Shown in pieces: positions 52,356 to 64,000 of a DNA stretch of 64,000 nucleotides. Each line of letters starts with the position of its first letter. Within the stretch, counting starts at the first letter, position 1. A program made the translations under genes and the position numbers. This DNA comes from Schlegelella aquatica (GTDB lineage: Bacteria > Pseudomonadota > Gammaproteobacteria > Burkholderiales > Burkholderiaceae_C). The stretch spans positions 372,001 to 436,000 of the forward strand of contig NZ_CP110257.1 of NCBI RefSeq assembly GCF_026013905.1, written 5' to 3'. Under the pieces are notes generated by a model. It saw nothing but the letters and a program-made list of their open reading frames with translations, ran no database searches and was not told the origin of the DNA.

Positions 52356-53012
52356 TCAGGACGGCGGGGTGCCAGGCGTGGCGCTTGCCGCCGGCTCCGC
52401 GGCAGCGGGGGCTGAAGTCGCGGGGGCCGGGGTCGAGGGGGCCGAGGTCGAGGGGGGCGGGGGCGCGGAGGGCGCCGAGGCTCTCGCCGCCCCTGCCAGG
52501 TACGCCTTGACCCCGCGGGCTGCCTCGAGGTGGTGGCGCAGCACCGGAAGCTGGCGCTCCACGTAGGCTTTCAGCTCGCGCTGGCGGACTTCGCGCGACG
52601 CACGTTGGTACAGCGCGATGGCCTCCTCGTGCGCGTCGATGCCCTGCTCGTCGACGTAGCGGCGCGCCAGGTGCGAAGCTTCCAGTGCCCCCAGCATGCG
52701 GATGCGGGCCCACTGCAGCGGCGAGGGCCCGCCCGGCACCTCGACGCCTTGCGCCGCCGCCCAGGCCTTGAGCTCCTCGTTCGCGGTGGTGTGGTCGCGC
52801 TTCATCTGCTCGGCGAACTGGCGCACCTGCGGCTCGCTCGCCTTGCGCAGCACGACCTCGGCCGCCTCGACCTCGGCGTGGCCCAGGTGGGCCGCGCTCT
52901 TGACGAAGGCGAGCTCGCCGCGCGTGAGCTCCTGCGCGGCGGCGACCGAGAGGCCGCAGGCCAGCGCGAGCCCGACAGCCAGACGGATCGGGTGACGGAC
53001 CTTGACCGGCAT
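52356..53012 (-). CDS. DUF4142 domain-containing protein
   Basis: 218 residues. A signal peptide (about 1-26, ending SVAAA) is followed by a DUF4142 helical-bundle domain (30-175): LAFVKSAAHLGHAEVEAAEVVLRKAS, then FAEQMKRDHTTANEELKAWA and a C-terminal LPVLRHHLEAAR. DUF4142 is ferritin-like, periplasmic and of unknown function. The last 45 residues are a Ser/Pro/Ala/Thr-rich low-complexity tail. GAAAGG precedes the ATG at 53012. It ends 79 bases before the MFS gene. A repetitive tail like this usually indicates a flexible surface-exposed segment. Confidence 0.87.
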   Translation of the reverse strand: MPVKVRHPIRLAVGLALACGLSVAAAQELTRGELAFVKSAAHLGHAEVEAAEVVLRKASEPQVRQFAEQMKRDHTTANEELKAWAAAQGVEVPGGPSPLQWARIRMLGALEASHLARRYVDEQGIDAHEEAIALYQRASREVRQRELKAYVERQLPVLRHHLEAARGVKAYLAGAARASAPSAPPPPSTSAPSTPAPATSAPAAAEPAASATPGTPPS

Positions 53013-53028
53013 TCGGTGCCTTTCGATC

Positions 53029-53262
53029 TCAGTGCAGCGTGGGCGCGGCCGGGCGCAGGCCCCACTGGCCCTGCACATCGTCCTCCCACAGCGCCATCTC
53101 GACCTCGGCCGCCGCCTCCGGGCTCTCGTCGCCTTCGGTGTCCAGCCACAGTCGCGCAGCCAGCTCGATCGCCTGGTCGGTGTCCAACGCGGGATGGCGG
53201 TCCAGAAACCGCTCCGCGCAGCGCTGGATCCATCGAAGTTTCGGCATTTGCAGGTGAGACAT
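53029..53262 (-). CDS. Small acidic protein of unknown function
   Basis: 77 residues, single domain, with MSHLQMPKLRWIQRCAERFLDR at the start and a helical acidic body (DQAIELAARLWLDTEGDESPEAAAEVE). GAGGAGG stands seven bases before the ATG, a strong ribosome site. It is 16 bases upstream of the DUF4142 gene and in the same direction, so the two are co-transcribed. I recognise no family. Composition is unlike that of shadow frames (not Arg/Pro-dominated), which together with the ribosome site supports a real gene. Confidence 0.72.
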   Translation of the reverse strand: MSHLQMPKLRWIQRCAERFLDRHPALDTDQAIELAARLWLDTEGDESPEAAAEVEMALWEDDVQGQWGLRPAAPTLH

Positions 53263-53890
53263 CTGGCGTTCCTCCTCGTTCTGCACTCCTCCTCGGCGTG
53301 CAAGAGGCGACGAGGCAATGCACGTGCCGCGCGAGCACCGGGCGTTCATCGATCGAGCGCCGGTGACGGGGTGAGGGGCGGGCGTGGCCCCCGCGCGGGT
53401 GCCCTCCCACGCGGGCTGCGAACTCCCGCCACGTCTCGATCCACCCCGCATACGACCCAGCGGTGCATGTGAAAAGCGCCCATTGGCACCCGGTGTGCGG
53501 CGCGCCGCAGCGGGCACAGCGCTTGCCCTCCTTGCAGGCGATTGCAGAAAGGTGAAGGGTGCAAGCAACGGTCTCGTGCGCGTGGAGCGTGGTCGGCGGG
53601 GAGCCTGCCGTGCAGGATGGGCGCGCGCCCGGCAGCCGGCCCCGAGCGTTGCGCGGGGCACGCCGGTACGAATTCCACGACGGCGCGCGCAAGGGCTACC
53701 GGCCTCGGACGGCCGGCCTGTGCGATCCCTCTCGGCCGAACCACCCGGGCGCGGCGGCTTCCCGGCCCGCCGCGCTCCTTTCGACCTCTCTCGCGAGGGC
53801 CGGCCAGCCCGGCACCCCCCCTCCTTCCGGGGAGCCCGGCCGCGCCCTGCGCTGTTCCTCGTCCCACCGCCTGCCGCACTGGAGCTCCTC
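53263..53890. other. Large intergenic region upstream of glgC
   Basis: 628 bases between divergent genes. It contains two direct TTGCAG hexamers near 53532-53548, a short CCGGCC/GGCCGG inverted repeat (53699-53716) and no supported gene. Promoters for the small acidic protein (minus) and for the glgC operon (plus) must lie here, but no strong sigma-70 pair stands out. The TTGCAG pair is reminiscent of the TGCAAG pair upstream of the phasin gene. Confidence 0.5.
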
Positions 53891-55153
53891 ATGATCGCCG
53901 GCAAGAACGTCCTCGCCTTCGTGATGGCCGGCGGTGAAGGCTCGCGCCTTCACCCGCTGACCGCTGATCGATGCAAGCCCTCGGTGCCGTTCAACGGCAA
54001 ACACCGCATCGTCGATTTCGTGCTCAGCAATCTGGTGAACTCCGAGATCTACTCGATCTACCTGCTGGTGCAGTACAAGTCGCAGTCGTTGATCGAGCAC
54101 GTGCGGCAGTCGTGGACGATGACCCGGTTCATCCCGCACCATTTCGTCACGGTGGTGCCGCCGCAGATGATCAACGGGCGGCAGTGGTTCCAGGGCACGG
54201 CCGACGCGGTCTACCAGAACCTGCATCTGATGGAGAGCTTCCAGCCGGACCTGGTCGCGGTGTTCGGGGCCGACCACATCTACCGCATGGACGTGCGGCA
54301 GATGATCCAGTTTCACGTGCGCCACGGCGCCGACGTGACGGTGGCGACGTTGCCGGTGCCGCTTGCGCAGACCTCCTCCTTCGGCATCGCGAATGTGGAC
54401 GAGCGGCGGCGCATCCGCGAGTTCGTCGAGAAGCCACCCATCGCTCAGCCGATGCCCGGCAAACCGGGCTACGCCCTCGCCTCGATGGGCAACTACATCT
54501 TCGACGCCGACGTGCTGATGCGCGAGCTGCGCCGCGCGCACGAGACGGGCGAGAGCGACTTCGGCAAACACATCCTGCCGCGCATGGCCCGCACGCACCG
54601 GCTGATGGCGTACGACTTCCACGACAACGTCATCCCCGGTGTCCACCCCTACGAGGAGCACGGCTACTGGCGCGACGTGGGCACCATCGACGCGTACTTC
54701 CAGGCCCATTTCGACACCCTGGGCGCGACCCCGCGCTTTCGCATGACCAACCGCTGCTGGCCCATCTACGCGAGCCCGGACCAAGCCGAGTCGGCCCAGA
54801 TCGAAAACGGCGTCATCCACCACTCCACGATCGGCTCGGGCAGCATCATCAACGGCGGCCGGCTCGACCACGCGATGCTGCGCCGTTCGGTGCACGTGGA
54901 GGAAGGCGCGGTGCTGGAGCACTGCATCGTGATGGAACGCTCGGTCATCGGCCGGGGTGCCCGCGTGCGACGCGCCATCATCGACGAGGACAACCACATC
55001 CCGCCGGGCGAGACGATCGGCCACGACCTGGAGCGCGACCGCCAGCGCTTTCACGTGAGCGAGGGCGGCATCGTGGTGGTCCCCAAGTGCGCCTTCCCCG
55101 CGGTGTCGAGCAGCGCCCGGGTGCAGGACCGCGAGCTCGCGATGGCGAGTTGA
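53891..55153 (+). CDS. glgC: Glucose-1-phosphate adenylyltransferase (ADP-glucose pyrophosphorylase)
   Basis: 420 residues. The N-terminal nucleotidyltransferase has [13 protein letters not shown] (nucleotide loop) and the ADP-glucose signature residues KPSVPF and [27 protein letters not shown] and [19 protein letters not shown] follow. The C-terminal half is a left-handed beta-helix with repeated hexapeptides ([20 protein letters not shown]). It makes ADP-glucose for glycogen synthase (GlgA) or GlgM, neither of which is in the window. GGAG stands 7 bases before the ATG. It starts the operon glgC, glgX2, treZ, malQ-treY with 5- to 11-base gaps. Confidence 0.97.
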   Translation: MIAGKNVLAFVMAGGEGSRLHPLTADRCKPSVPFNGKHRIVDFVLSNLVNSEIYSIYLLVQYKSQSLIEHVRQSWTMTRFIPHHFVTVVPPQMINGRQWFQGTADAVYQNLHLMESFQPDLVAVFGADHIYRMDVRQMIQFHVRHGADVTVATLPVPLAQTSSFGIANVDERRRIREFVEKPPIAQPMPGKPGYALASMGNYIFDADVLMRELRRAHETGESDFGKHILPRMARTHRLMAYDFHDNVIPGVHPYEEHGYWRDVGTIDAYFQAHFDTLGATPRFRMTNRCWPIYASPDQAESAQIENGVIHHSTIGSGSIINGGRLDHAMLRRSVHVEEGAVLEHCIVMERSVIGRGARVRRAIIDEDNHIPPGETIGHDLERDRQRFHVSEGGIVVVPKCAFPAVSSSARVQDRELAMAS

Positions 55154-55164
55154 CGCCGCACGCC

Positions 55165-57324
<2,160 letters not shown>

Positions 57325-57335
57325 GAGAGGACGCA

Positions 57336-59204
57336 ATGCAATTCGTCCACGACATGCCTTTCGGTGCGACCCTCACGGAGCACGGAGTGCGGTTCCGCCT
57401 CTGGGCTCCGGCCGCACGCGGGGTGCGGCTCGTCATGAATCCCGCGCGCGAGGAGGAGCGCACGCTCGATGCCCGCCCCGACGGCCGGGGCTGGTGGTCG
57501 GTGCACGCCGACGACGCGCAGGCCGGCACCTTCTACCTGTGGGAGATCGACGGCCGCCAGCGGGTGCCCGACCCCGCTTCGCGTTTCAACCCTTTCGGCC
57601 CGCACGGGCCGAGCCAGGTCGTCGACCCGCGCAAGTTCGAATGGACCAGCGGCTGGAAGGGCCGGCCCTGGCACGAGACGGTGATCTACGAGCTGCACGT
57701 GGGCACCTTCACCCCGGCCGGCACCTACGCGGCGGCCGAGGCGCAGCTCTCGGCGCTGGCCGAGCTGGGCGTGACCGCCATCGAGCTGATGCCGCTGGCC
57801 GACTTCCCGGGCCGCTTCGGCTGGGGCTACGACGGCGTGCTGCCTTTCGCGCCCCACCCGGCCTACGGCGGCCCCAACGACCTCAAACGATTCATCCAGG
57901 CCTGCCACCGGCACGGCCTGATGGTGTTCCTGGACGTCGTCTACAACCACTTCGGGCCCGACGGGAACTACCTCTCGGCTTACGCCCCTCAGTTCTTCAA
58001 CGCGCGCCACCAGACGGCCTGGGGGCCGGCGGTGAACTTCGACGGGCCCGGCTGCGAGGTCGTACGCGAGTTCTTCATCCACAACGCGCTGTACTGGCTG
58101 GAAGAGTACCGCTTCGACGGGCTGCGCTTGGACGCCGTGCACGCGATCGCCGACGACGGCTCGCCGGACATCCTGGAGGCGATCTCGCAGGCCGTGCGCG
58201 AGCGCTGTGGCGAGCGCCGCGTGCACCTCATGCTGGAGAACGACTGCAACGACGTGGACCGGCTGGGGCCGCCCGGCTCGCCGGGCCGCTTCGAGGCCCA
58301 ATGGAACGGCGACTTCCATCACTGCCTGCACGTGCTGCTGACCGACGAGCACGACGGCTACTACGCCGAGTACGACCGCCCGCTGGAGCAGCTGGCGCGC
58401 TGCCTCGTCGACGGCTTCGCCCGCGAAGGCGCGCCGCACCTCGTGCCCGGCGCAGCGCCGCGGCGCGACGCGACACGCGCGGCCCATCCGCTCCACACCA
58501 TCAACTTCCTGCAGAACCACGACCAGATCGGCAACCGCGCCTTCGGCGAGCGGCTGCGGCAGTTGGCCGACGACGCCAGCGTGCAGTTGGCCGCCGCGAT
58601 CCTGCTGCTCGCCCCGGGCGTGCCGATGCTGTTCATGGGCGAGGAGTTCGGTGCGACGACGCCCTTCCTCTACTTCGCCGACTGGAGCGGCGATCTGCGC
58701 GAGGCGGTGCGCGAGGGCCGACGCAAGGAGTTCTCGCACTTCCCCCGCTACGCCGAGGCGGCCGAACGCGGCGAACTGCCCGACCCCTGCAGCGAGCAGA
58801 CGTTCCAGCGCTGCAAGCTGGACTGGGGCAGCGCCAACGCGGTGGCCCATCGCGAGTGGCGCCGCCTGCACGGCGAGCTGCTCGCAGTGCGCCATCGCCA
58901 CCTCTTGCCGCGCGTGAGCGGGCTCAGCGCAGGCGGCCGGCTCGCGCGTCGGGTGGGGGAGTCCGGTCTGCAGGTGCGCTGGCACTTCGACGACGGCATG
59001 GCGATCGAGATGCTCGTCAACCTCGGGCCCCAGCCCTTGGCGGCCGAGGCCGTCGAGGCGGGGGCGCCGCCGGCGCTGGAGGAGCCGGTGCTGCTCTACA
59101 GCCTCGGCAGCGGCGCGGCCGGGGGCCTGGGTCCGTGGGCGGGCCGCTGGCACCTGGGCCGCGCGCCGGCCGCCGCCGTCCGCGCGACCGTCGCAGGGGG
59201 CTGA
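57336..59204 (+). CDS. treZ: Malto-oligosyltrehalose trehalohydrolase
   Basis: 622 residues. GH13_10 features: an N-terminal CBM48-like beta domain (RFRLWAPAARGVRLVM), PLADFPGRFGWGYDG, D266 (RLDAVHAI), E301 (LENDCND) and D396 (NHDQIGNR). It cleaves the alpha-1,4 bond next to the terminal trehalosyl unit made by TreY, releasing free trehalose. GAGAGG precedes the ATG at 57336; the upstream GTG at 57321 overlaps the glgX2 stop and is less likely. It stops 5 bases before the malQ-treY fusion gene, the partner activity. Confidence 0.96.
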   Translation: MQFVHDMPFGATLTEHGVRFRLWAPAARGVRLVMNPAREEERTLDARPDGRGWWSVHADDAQAGTFYLWEIDGRQRVPDPASRFNPFGPHGPSQVVDPRKFEWTSGWKGRPWHETVIYELHVGTFTPAGTYAAAEAQLSALAELGVTAIELMPLADFPGRFGWGYDGVLPFAPHPAYGGPNDLKRFIQACHRHGLMVFLDVVYNHFGPDGNYLSAYAPQFFNARHQTAWGPAVNFDGPGCEVVREFFIHNALYWLEEYRFDGLRLDAVHAIADDGSPDILEAISQAVRERCGERRVHLMLENDCNDVDRLGPPGSPGRFEAQWNGDFHHCLHVLLTDEHDGYYAEYDRPLEQLARCLVDGFAREGAPHLVPGAAPRRDATRAAHPLHTINFLQNHDQIGNRAFGERLRQLADDASVQLAAAILLLAPGVPMLFMGEEFGATTPFLYFADWSGDLREAVREGRRKEFSHFPRYAEAAERGELPDPCSEQTFQRCKLDWGSANAVAHREWRRLHGELLAVRHRHLLPRVSGLSAGGRLARRVGESGLQVRWHFDDGMAIEMLVNLGPQPLAAEAVEAGAPPALEEPVLLYSLGSGAAGGLGPWAGRWHLGRAPAAAVRATVAGG

Positions 59205-59209
59205 CGCGC

Positions 59210-62200
59210 ATGCGCACGCCATCCTCGTCGGCGCTGGCCTCGCTGTGCGAGGCCCTGGGGCTCGCCTCGCGCTACACCGATGTGCGCGGCCAGGAGCGCG
59301 AGGTGCCGCCAGGGGCCCTGCGCGCACTGGCCGCGGCGCTCGGTCATCCCGCGGGGGACGACGCCCAGGCGCGGCAAAGCCTGGCCCGCCTGCGGGCACG
59401 CGAGACGGTGCGCTGGCTGCCGCCGGTGCACGTGGTGCGCGAGGGCGAGCGCGTCGAGTTGCCCCTGGGGGAAGGCCGCGGCGAACCGCCCCGGCGCTGG
59501 CGCCTGCAGTGCGAGAGCGGCAGCACGGGCGAGGGCGAAGTGGCCGCAGGGCGCATCGACCTGCCCGAGACACTGCCGCTCGGCTACCACCGTTTGCAGC
59601 TGCTCAGTGCCGAGGGCGTGGAGCTGACGCACTGCGAGATCATCGTCTGCCCCCACCGGTGCCACGTGCCCCCGGCACTGCAGCGCGGCGAGCGTCTGTG
59701 GGGCGTCACGGTGCAGCTCTACGCCCTGCGCTCGGCCCGCCAGTGGGGCATGGGGGACTTCACCGACCTGCGTCACCTGGTGGAGTCGATGGCCTTGCTC
59801 GGCGCGGCCTTCGTGGGCCTGAACCCGCTGCACGCGCTCTTTCCCGAGAACCCCGACGCCGCCAGCCCGTACAGCCCCTCCAGCCGCTCGGCGTTGAACG
59901 TGCTGTACATCGATGTCGAGGCCGCGCCGGAGTTCGCCGATTGCGAGGCCGCGCAGCGTCTGGTGCGCGATGCGGCCTTCCACGAGCGGCTGCGCGCCCT
60001 GCGCGAGCGCGACGAGGTGGACTATGCCGGGGTCGCGGCGCTCAAGCTGCCGGTGCTCGGGGCGCTGTACGAGTGCTTCCGCGAGCGCCACCTGCTGCGC
60101 GACACGCACCGCGCGCGCGCGTTCCGGCAGTTCCAGCGCGGCCGGGGGGCCACGCTGCGCGCGCATGCGGTGTTCGCAGCGATCCAGGCGCGCCTGCAGG
60201 CCGAGGACCCGGCCCTCTGGGGCTGGCCGGCCTGGCCCGAGCCCTGGCGCGACCCCGAGGGCGAGACGGTGCGCCGCTTCGTGCAGGAGCACCCCGAGGC
60301 CGTGGAGTATCAGGAGTACCTGCAATGGCTCGCCGACGAGCAGTTGCAGGCGGTGCGCGAGCGTGCCGAGTCGCTGGGCATGGCGATCGGCCTGTACCGC
60401 GACCTCGCGGTCGGCTCCAGCGAGGGCGGCTCGGACACCTGGTCGGCCCCCTCGCTGTATGCACTCGGCACGCGCGTGGGGGCCCCGCCCGACGCGCTCA
60501 ACCCCGCCGGGCAGGACTGGGGTCTGCCCCCCTGGCAGCCGCAGGCCCTGCGCGAGAGGGCCTACAAGCCCTTCGTGCAACTGCTGCGCTCCAACATGCG
60601 ACACGCGGGCGCGCTGCGCGTGGACCACGCGATGGCGCTGATGCGCCTGTATTGCGTGCCGCCCGGGCACCCCTCCACCGAGGGGGCCTACCTGCACTAC
60701 CCGATGCGCGACCTCTTCGCGATCCTGGCGCTGGAGAGCCAGCGCTGCCAGTGCCTGGTGATCGGCGAAGACCTGGGGACGGTGCCGCCCGAGGTGCGAG
60801 ATGCGATGCGCGAGCACGCCGTGCTGTCGTACTGCCCGCTCTACTTCGAGCGCGACGAGCAGGGGCGCTTCCGCGCGCCGGCCGACTGGCCCGAGCAGGC
60901 GCTGGCCGTGGTGGGCACGCACGACCTGCCCACGCTCGCCGGCTTCTGGGCGGGGCAGGACTTGCGCACGCGACGCGAGCTGGGCCTGTACCCCGAGGCG
61001 TCGATGGCCGAGGAGCAGGCGCTCGAGCGTGCCGCCGACCGGGCGCACCTGCTGCTCGCGCTGGAGCGCGAGGGCCTCGTCGCCCCGGGCAGCGCGGTGC
61101 AGCCGCCCCCGCACATGGACGAGGCCCTCGCCTGCGCGGTACACGAGTACCTCGGCCGCAGCCGGGCCTGGCTCGTCGGCCTCCAGCTCGAAGACGTGTG
61201 CCTGCAACTCGAGCCCGTCAACGTCCCCGGCACGACCGACGAGAGGCCCAACTGGCGACTGAAGCTCGCAGTGCCGCTCGAGGACCTGCCGGCCGAGCCC
61301 CGCCTGCACGCCATCGCGCGGGCCGTGACGCGCGCCCGCCCGCGGGGCGCGGCGCCCGGGCTGGAGGCCTGGCCGCCGCTGGCCACGGCGCTCGTGCCTC
61401 GGGCCACCTACCGCGTGCAGTTCCATGCGGGTTTCCGTTTCGCCGATGCCGAGCGTGTGCTGCCGTACCTCGCCGACCTCGGGGTGAGCCATCTGTACGC
61501 CTCGCCGTACCTCAAGGCGCGCGCCGGCAGCACGCACGGCTACGACGTGGTGGACCACAACGCGCTCAACCCGGAGATCGGCGACGAGGCGGACTTCGAG
61601 CGGCTGTGCAGCGCGCTGGAGGGCCTGGGCCTGTTGCAGTTGCTCGACATCGTGCCCAACCACATGGGCGTGCTCGGCTCGGACAACGCCTGGTGGCTGG
61701 ATGTGCTCGAGCACGGACCCGCCTCCTTGCATGCCGAGACGTTCGACATCGACTGGCAGGCGCCGGCGGCCGGCTGCCCGGGCAAGGTGCTGCTCCCCTT
61801 GCTGGGAGCGGCCTACGGCGAGGTGCTGGAGCGCGGCGAACTCAAGCTCGTCTTCGACGGCGCCGCCGGCAGCTTCCACGTGGCCTACCACGACCACCGG
61901 CTGCCGCTGGACCCGCGCGACTACGCGCAGGTGCTGAGCGCCGCACCGCTGCCTCTGCGCGCGGCCCAGTCGGAGGACGCCCGCACCGTCGCCCGTCGGG
62001 TGCAGCACCTGGCCGATGCCTTCGCCGCCTTGCCCGCGCGCGACGACCGCGAGCCCGGTGCGCGCGCGAGGCGCTTGCGCGACCAGGCGGTGCTCAAGCA
62101 GGAGCTCGCACGCCTGGCCTCGGAGCACGAGTGGGTGCGCGCGTGGATCGACACCTGCGTGCGCGCCTTCGACGCGGGCAGCGGCGAAGCCCGCCGCATC

Positions 62201-64000
62201 GACGCGCTCGACGCGCTGATCCAGCGGCAGGCCTGGCGCCCCGCGTGGTGGCGGGTCGCCGGCGACGAGGTCAACTACCGGCGCTTCTTCGACATCAACA
62301 CCCTGGCGGCGGTGCGCATGGAGCGCGAGCCGGTGTTCGAGGCGACGCACCGCACCCTGCTGCGCTGGTTGCAGGAGGGCAAGATCCACGGGCTGCGCAT
62401 CGACCACCCTGACGGGCTGAGCGACCCGCCCGGCTACTTCCGCCGCCTGCAGGCCCGGCACGCCGCCGCGATGCGCGCCGCCGGGGCCGCACCGCGTGCG
62501 CTCTACCTCGTGATCGAGAAGATCCTCGGCGAGCACGAGCACTGGCCCTCGTCGTGGCCGGTGCACGGCGACACGGGCTACCGCTTCGTCGCGCAGTCCA
62601 CCGGGCTTTTCATCGACGCCCGGCACGAGGCCGCGTTCGACGAGCTCTATGCGGGCTTCGCCGGTCGCACCGAGCCGGTGGACGAGCTGCTGTACGAGGC
62701 CAAGCACCACATCATGGCGACGGCGCTGGCCGCCGACCTCACGCTGCTGACCGAGTCGGCATGGCGCATCGCGCAAGGCGACAGGCGCACGCGCGACCAC
62801 ACCCGCAACGGCCTGCGCACGGCCCTCGCCGAAATCGCCGCCGCGTTTCCCGTCTACCGCACCTACATCGGCGAAGAAGGCGCCAGCGACGTCGATCGGC
62901 AGCACCTCGACTGGGCCTGCGCCAAGGCCGCGCGCCGGTGCGACGCGGCGGTGGTGGAGTACCTGCGTCAGCTGATGCTGCATGCCGCCGACGCGGGCGA
63001 TGCGGCCCGCCGCCAGGAGCAGCTCGCCTTCGTGCGCCGCTTCCAGCAGTTCACCGCGCCCGTGATGGCCAAGGCGATGGAGGACACGGTCTTCTACCGC
63101 TACCTGAGGCTCGTCGCATTGAACGAAGTGGGCGCCGACCCCCGGCACTTCGGCTTCTCGCCCGCGGCCTTCCATGCGGCCAACGTGCAGCGCCTGCGCT
63201 ACCTGCCGCACACGCTGCTCGGCAGCTCCACGCACGACACCAAGCGCGGCGAGGACGTGCGCATGCGCCTGGCGGTGCTGTCCGAGATGCCGCAGCGCTG
63301 GGCCGAGCGGGTGCAGCGCTGGGCCGAACTGCAACGCCGTCATGCCCGCGCGCTCGCGCCGTCGGCGGTGCTGCCGCATCCCAACGACGAGTACCTGCTG
63401 TACCAGACGCTGGTGGGCGCCTGGCCGTTCGAGGACGAGGGCTTCGATGCCGAGGCGCTCGCCGCCTTGCGCGGGCGCATCCAGGCCTACATGCTCAAGG
63501 CCGTGCGCGAGGCCAAGGAGCGCACGAGCTGGACGCACCCCGACGAGGCCTACGAAGCGGGGCTCGCGCACTACATCGACACCCTGCTCGGGCAACTCGA
63601 GCCCAACCCCGTGCTCGGGGAGCTGCGCCAGTTCGTGCGCGAGATCGCGCCCTTCGGGGCGGCCAACAGCGTGGCGATGGTCACGTTGAAGTTCACGTCG
63701 CCCGGCGTGCCGGATGTCTACCAGGGCTGCGAGGACTGGAACCTGAGCCTCGTGGACCCGGACAACCGCCGCCCGGTGGACTTCGACCGCCTGCAGCGCC
63801 GGCTGGCCGAGGTGCGCGAGCTCTACGCGCCCGGTGCGCCGACGCCCGACGACTGGCGCCTGCTGTGGACGCACCTGGGCGACGGGCGCCTCAAGATGCT
63901 CGTCACCTGGCGGCTGCTGCAACTGCGGCGCGAGCATGAGCTGCTGTGGCGCCAGGGCAGCTACGTGCCGCTGTCGGCCGAGGGCCCGCGCGCCGAGCAT
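59210..64000 (+). CDS. treY: 4-alpha-glucanotransferase / malto-oligosyltrehalose synthase fusion (MalQ-TreY), 3' end beyond window
   Basis: Open without a stop for 1597 codons to the end of the window. Residues 1 to about 725 are MalQ (GH77): LWGVTVQLYALRS (about 164), nucleophile D472 (RVDHAMAL), E520 (GEDLG) and D572 (THDLPT). From about residue 731 TreY (GH13_26) begins: ATYRVQFHAGFRFADA, then nucleophile D1065 (RIDHPDGLSDP), E1103 (LVIEKIL) and D1343 (STHDTKRGED). MalQ rearranges maltooligosaccharides; TreY turns the reducing end into a trehalosyl bond, which TreZ releases. Fusion implies substrate channelling from glucan to trehalose. I checked the frame across the junction for stops and found none. 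The TreY C-terminus is missing. Confidence 0.95.
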   Translation, partial: MRTPSSSALASLCEALGLASRYTDVRGQEREVPPGALRALAAALGHPAGDDAQARQSLARLRARETVRWLPPVHVVREGERVELPLGEGRGEPPRRWRLQCESGSTGEGEVAAGRIDLPETLPLGYHRLQLLSAEGVELTHCEIIVCPHRCHVPPALQRGERLWGVTVQLYALRSARQWGMGDFTDLRHLVESMALLGAAFVGLNPLHALFPENPDAASPYSPSSRSALNVLYIDVEAAPEFADCEAAQRLVRDAAFHERLRALRERDEVDYAGVAALKLPVLGALYECFRERHLLRDTHRARAFRQFQRGRGATLRAHAVFAAIQARLQAEDPALWGWPAWPEPWRDPEGETVRRFVQEHPEAVEYQEYLQWLADEQLQAVRERAESLGMAIGLYRDLAVGSSEGGSDTWSAPSLYALGTRVGAPPDALNPAGQDWGLPPWQPQALRERAYKPFVQLLRSNMRHAGALRVDHAMALMRLYCVPPGHPSTEGAYLHYPMRDLFAILALESQRCQCLVIGEDLGTVPPEVRDAMREHAVLSYCPLYFERDEQGRFRAPADWPEQALAVVGTHDLPTLAGFWAGQDLRTRRELGLYPEASMAEEQALERAADRAHLLLALEREGLVAPGSAVQPPPHMDEALACAVHEYLGRSRAWLVGLQLEDVCLQLEPVNVPGTTDERPNWRLKLAVPLEDLPAEPRLHAIARAVTRARPRGAAPGLEAWPPLATALVPRATYRVQFHAGFRFADAERVLPYLADLGVSHLYASPYLKARAGSTHGYDVVDHNALNPEIGDEADFERLCSALEGLGLLQLLDIVPNHMGVLGSDNAWWLDVLEHGPASLHAETFDIDWQAPAAGCPGKVLLPLLGAAYGEVLERGELKLVFDGAAGSFHVAYHDHRLPLDPRDYAQVLSAAPLPLRAAQSEDARTVARRVQHLADAFAALPARDDREPGARARRLRDQAVLKQELARLASEHEWVRAWIDTCVRAFDAGSGEARRIDALDALIQRQAWRPAWWRVAGDEVNYRRFFDINTLAAVRMEREPVFEATHRTLLRWLQEGKIHGLRIDHPDGLSDPPGYFRRLQARHAAAMRAAGAAPRALYLVIEKILGEHEHWPSSWPVHGDTGYRFVAQSTGLFIDARHEAAFDELYAGFAGRTEPVDELLYEAKHHIMATALAADLTLLTESAWRIAQGDRRTRDHTRNGLRTALAEIAAAFPVYRTYIGEEGASDVDRQHLDWACAKAARRCDAAVVEYLRQLMLHAADAGDAARRQEQLAFVRRFQQFTAPVMAKAMEDTVFYRYLRLVALNEVGADPRHFGFSPAAFHAANVQRLRYLPHTLLGSSTHDTKRGEDVRMRLAVLSEMPQRWAERVQRWAELQRRHARALAPSAVLPHPNDEYLLYQTLVGAWPFEDEGFDAEALAALRGRIQAYMLKAVREAKERTSWTHPDEAYEAGLAHYIDTLLGQLEPNPVLGELRQFVREIAPFGAANSVAMVTLKFTSPGVPDVYQGCEDWNLSLVDPDNRRPVDFDRLQRRLAEVRELYAPGAPTPDDWRLLWTHLGDGRLKMLVTWRLLQLRREHELLWRQGSYVPLSAEGPRAEH

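Noticed and set aside
53346..53692. Cysteine-containing minus-strand frame (CARCG, HTGC, FTC pattern) upstream of the small acidic protein gene
   Set aside because: The spacing suggests a zinc ribbon, but the frame runs on through the neighbouring genes without a stop of its own and has no ribosome site.
59096..64000. 1634-codon minus-strand frame opposite malQ-treY
   Set aside because: Antisense shadow; the plus-strand frame carries all catalytic motifs of MalQ and TreY.

Overview
The window is a very G+C-rich, gene-dense bacterial chromosome segment. Gene content and order (glmU / Lrp-family regulator / glmS, a pteridine reductase-like SDR with folB and ttcA, phasin, DUF4136, DUF2905 and CWC-family proteins, multiheme cytochromes c) point to Betaproteobacteria, order Burkholderiales, probably near the Rubrivivax/Leptothrix/Caldimonas group. 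The order is fairly secure; anything finer is a guess. No rRNA, tRNA or CRISPR array was seen. Long antisense frames are common because of base composition and were treated as shadows.

1-10.3 kb is housekeeping: the 3' part of cca, a zinc-ribbon membrane protein, a MidA-like methyltransferase with DUF2905, SDR-folB-ttcA, a DUF4136 lipoprotein, glmU, a CWC protein, an Lrp/AsnC regulator and glmS. 10.4-18.4 kb (all minus strand) holds a CPC-type copper ATPase behind a well-formed CueR-type promoter, a LIV-type binding protein, XdhC, a secreted alpha-helical protein and a hybrid histidine kinase. 18.6-23.9 kb is a six-gene minus-strand operon whose genes nearly all overlap by ATGA. It encodes a B-family (ba3-like) haem-copper oxidase (subunits I, II and a 65-residue small subunit) with three c-type cytochromes carrying seven CxxCH haem motifs. 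A second hybrid kinase is divergent from it. 26.5-30.5 kb holds a hydroxyacid dehydrogenase, an acyl-CoA synthetase, an internally deleted SDR and a patatin-like lipase.

33-45 kb and 53.9-64 kb form a large alpha-glucan/trehalose island. The first block is DUF3606, glgB, glgE, treS fused to maltokinase, an MscS-type TM protein, glgX and an (alpha/alpha)6-barrel glycosidase. The second is glgC, a second glgX, treZ and a very large malQ-treY fusion that runs off the window. Together they encode both the GlgE route (trehalose to maltose to maltose-1-phosphate to glucan) and the TreY-TreZ route (glucan to trehalose), so glucan and trehalose could be interconverted in both directions. No glgA, glgM or glgP lies in the window.

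Between the blocks (45-53 kb) are a phasin, a proline-rich secreted protein, an MBL-fold hydrolase, a complete 1160-bp IS5-family element inserted exactly at the stop codon of an acuI-like gene, a CMD-family protein, an MFS transporter, a DUF4142 protein and a small unknown protein. The most distinctive observations are the malQ-treY fusion within a bidirectional glucan/trehalose locus, the seven-haem ba3-like oxidase operon, the IS at a stop codon, the CueR promoter and the coding-repeat array at the start of ttcA.
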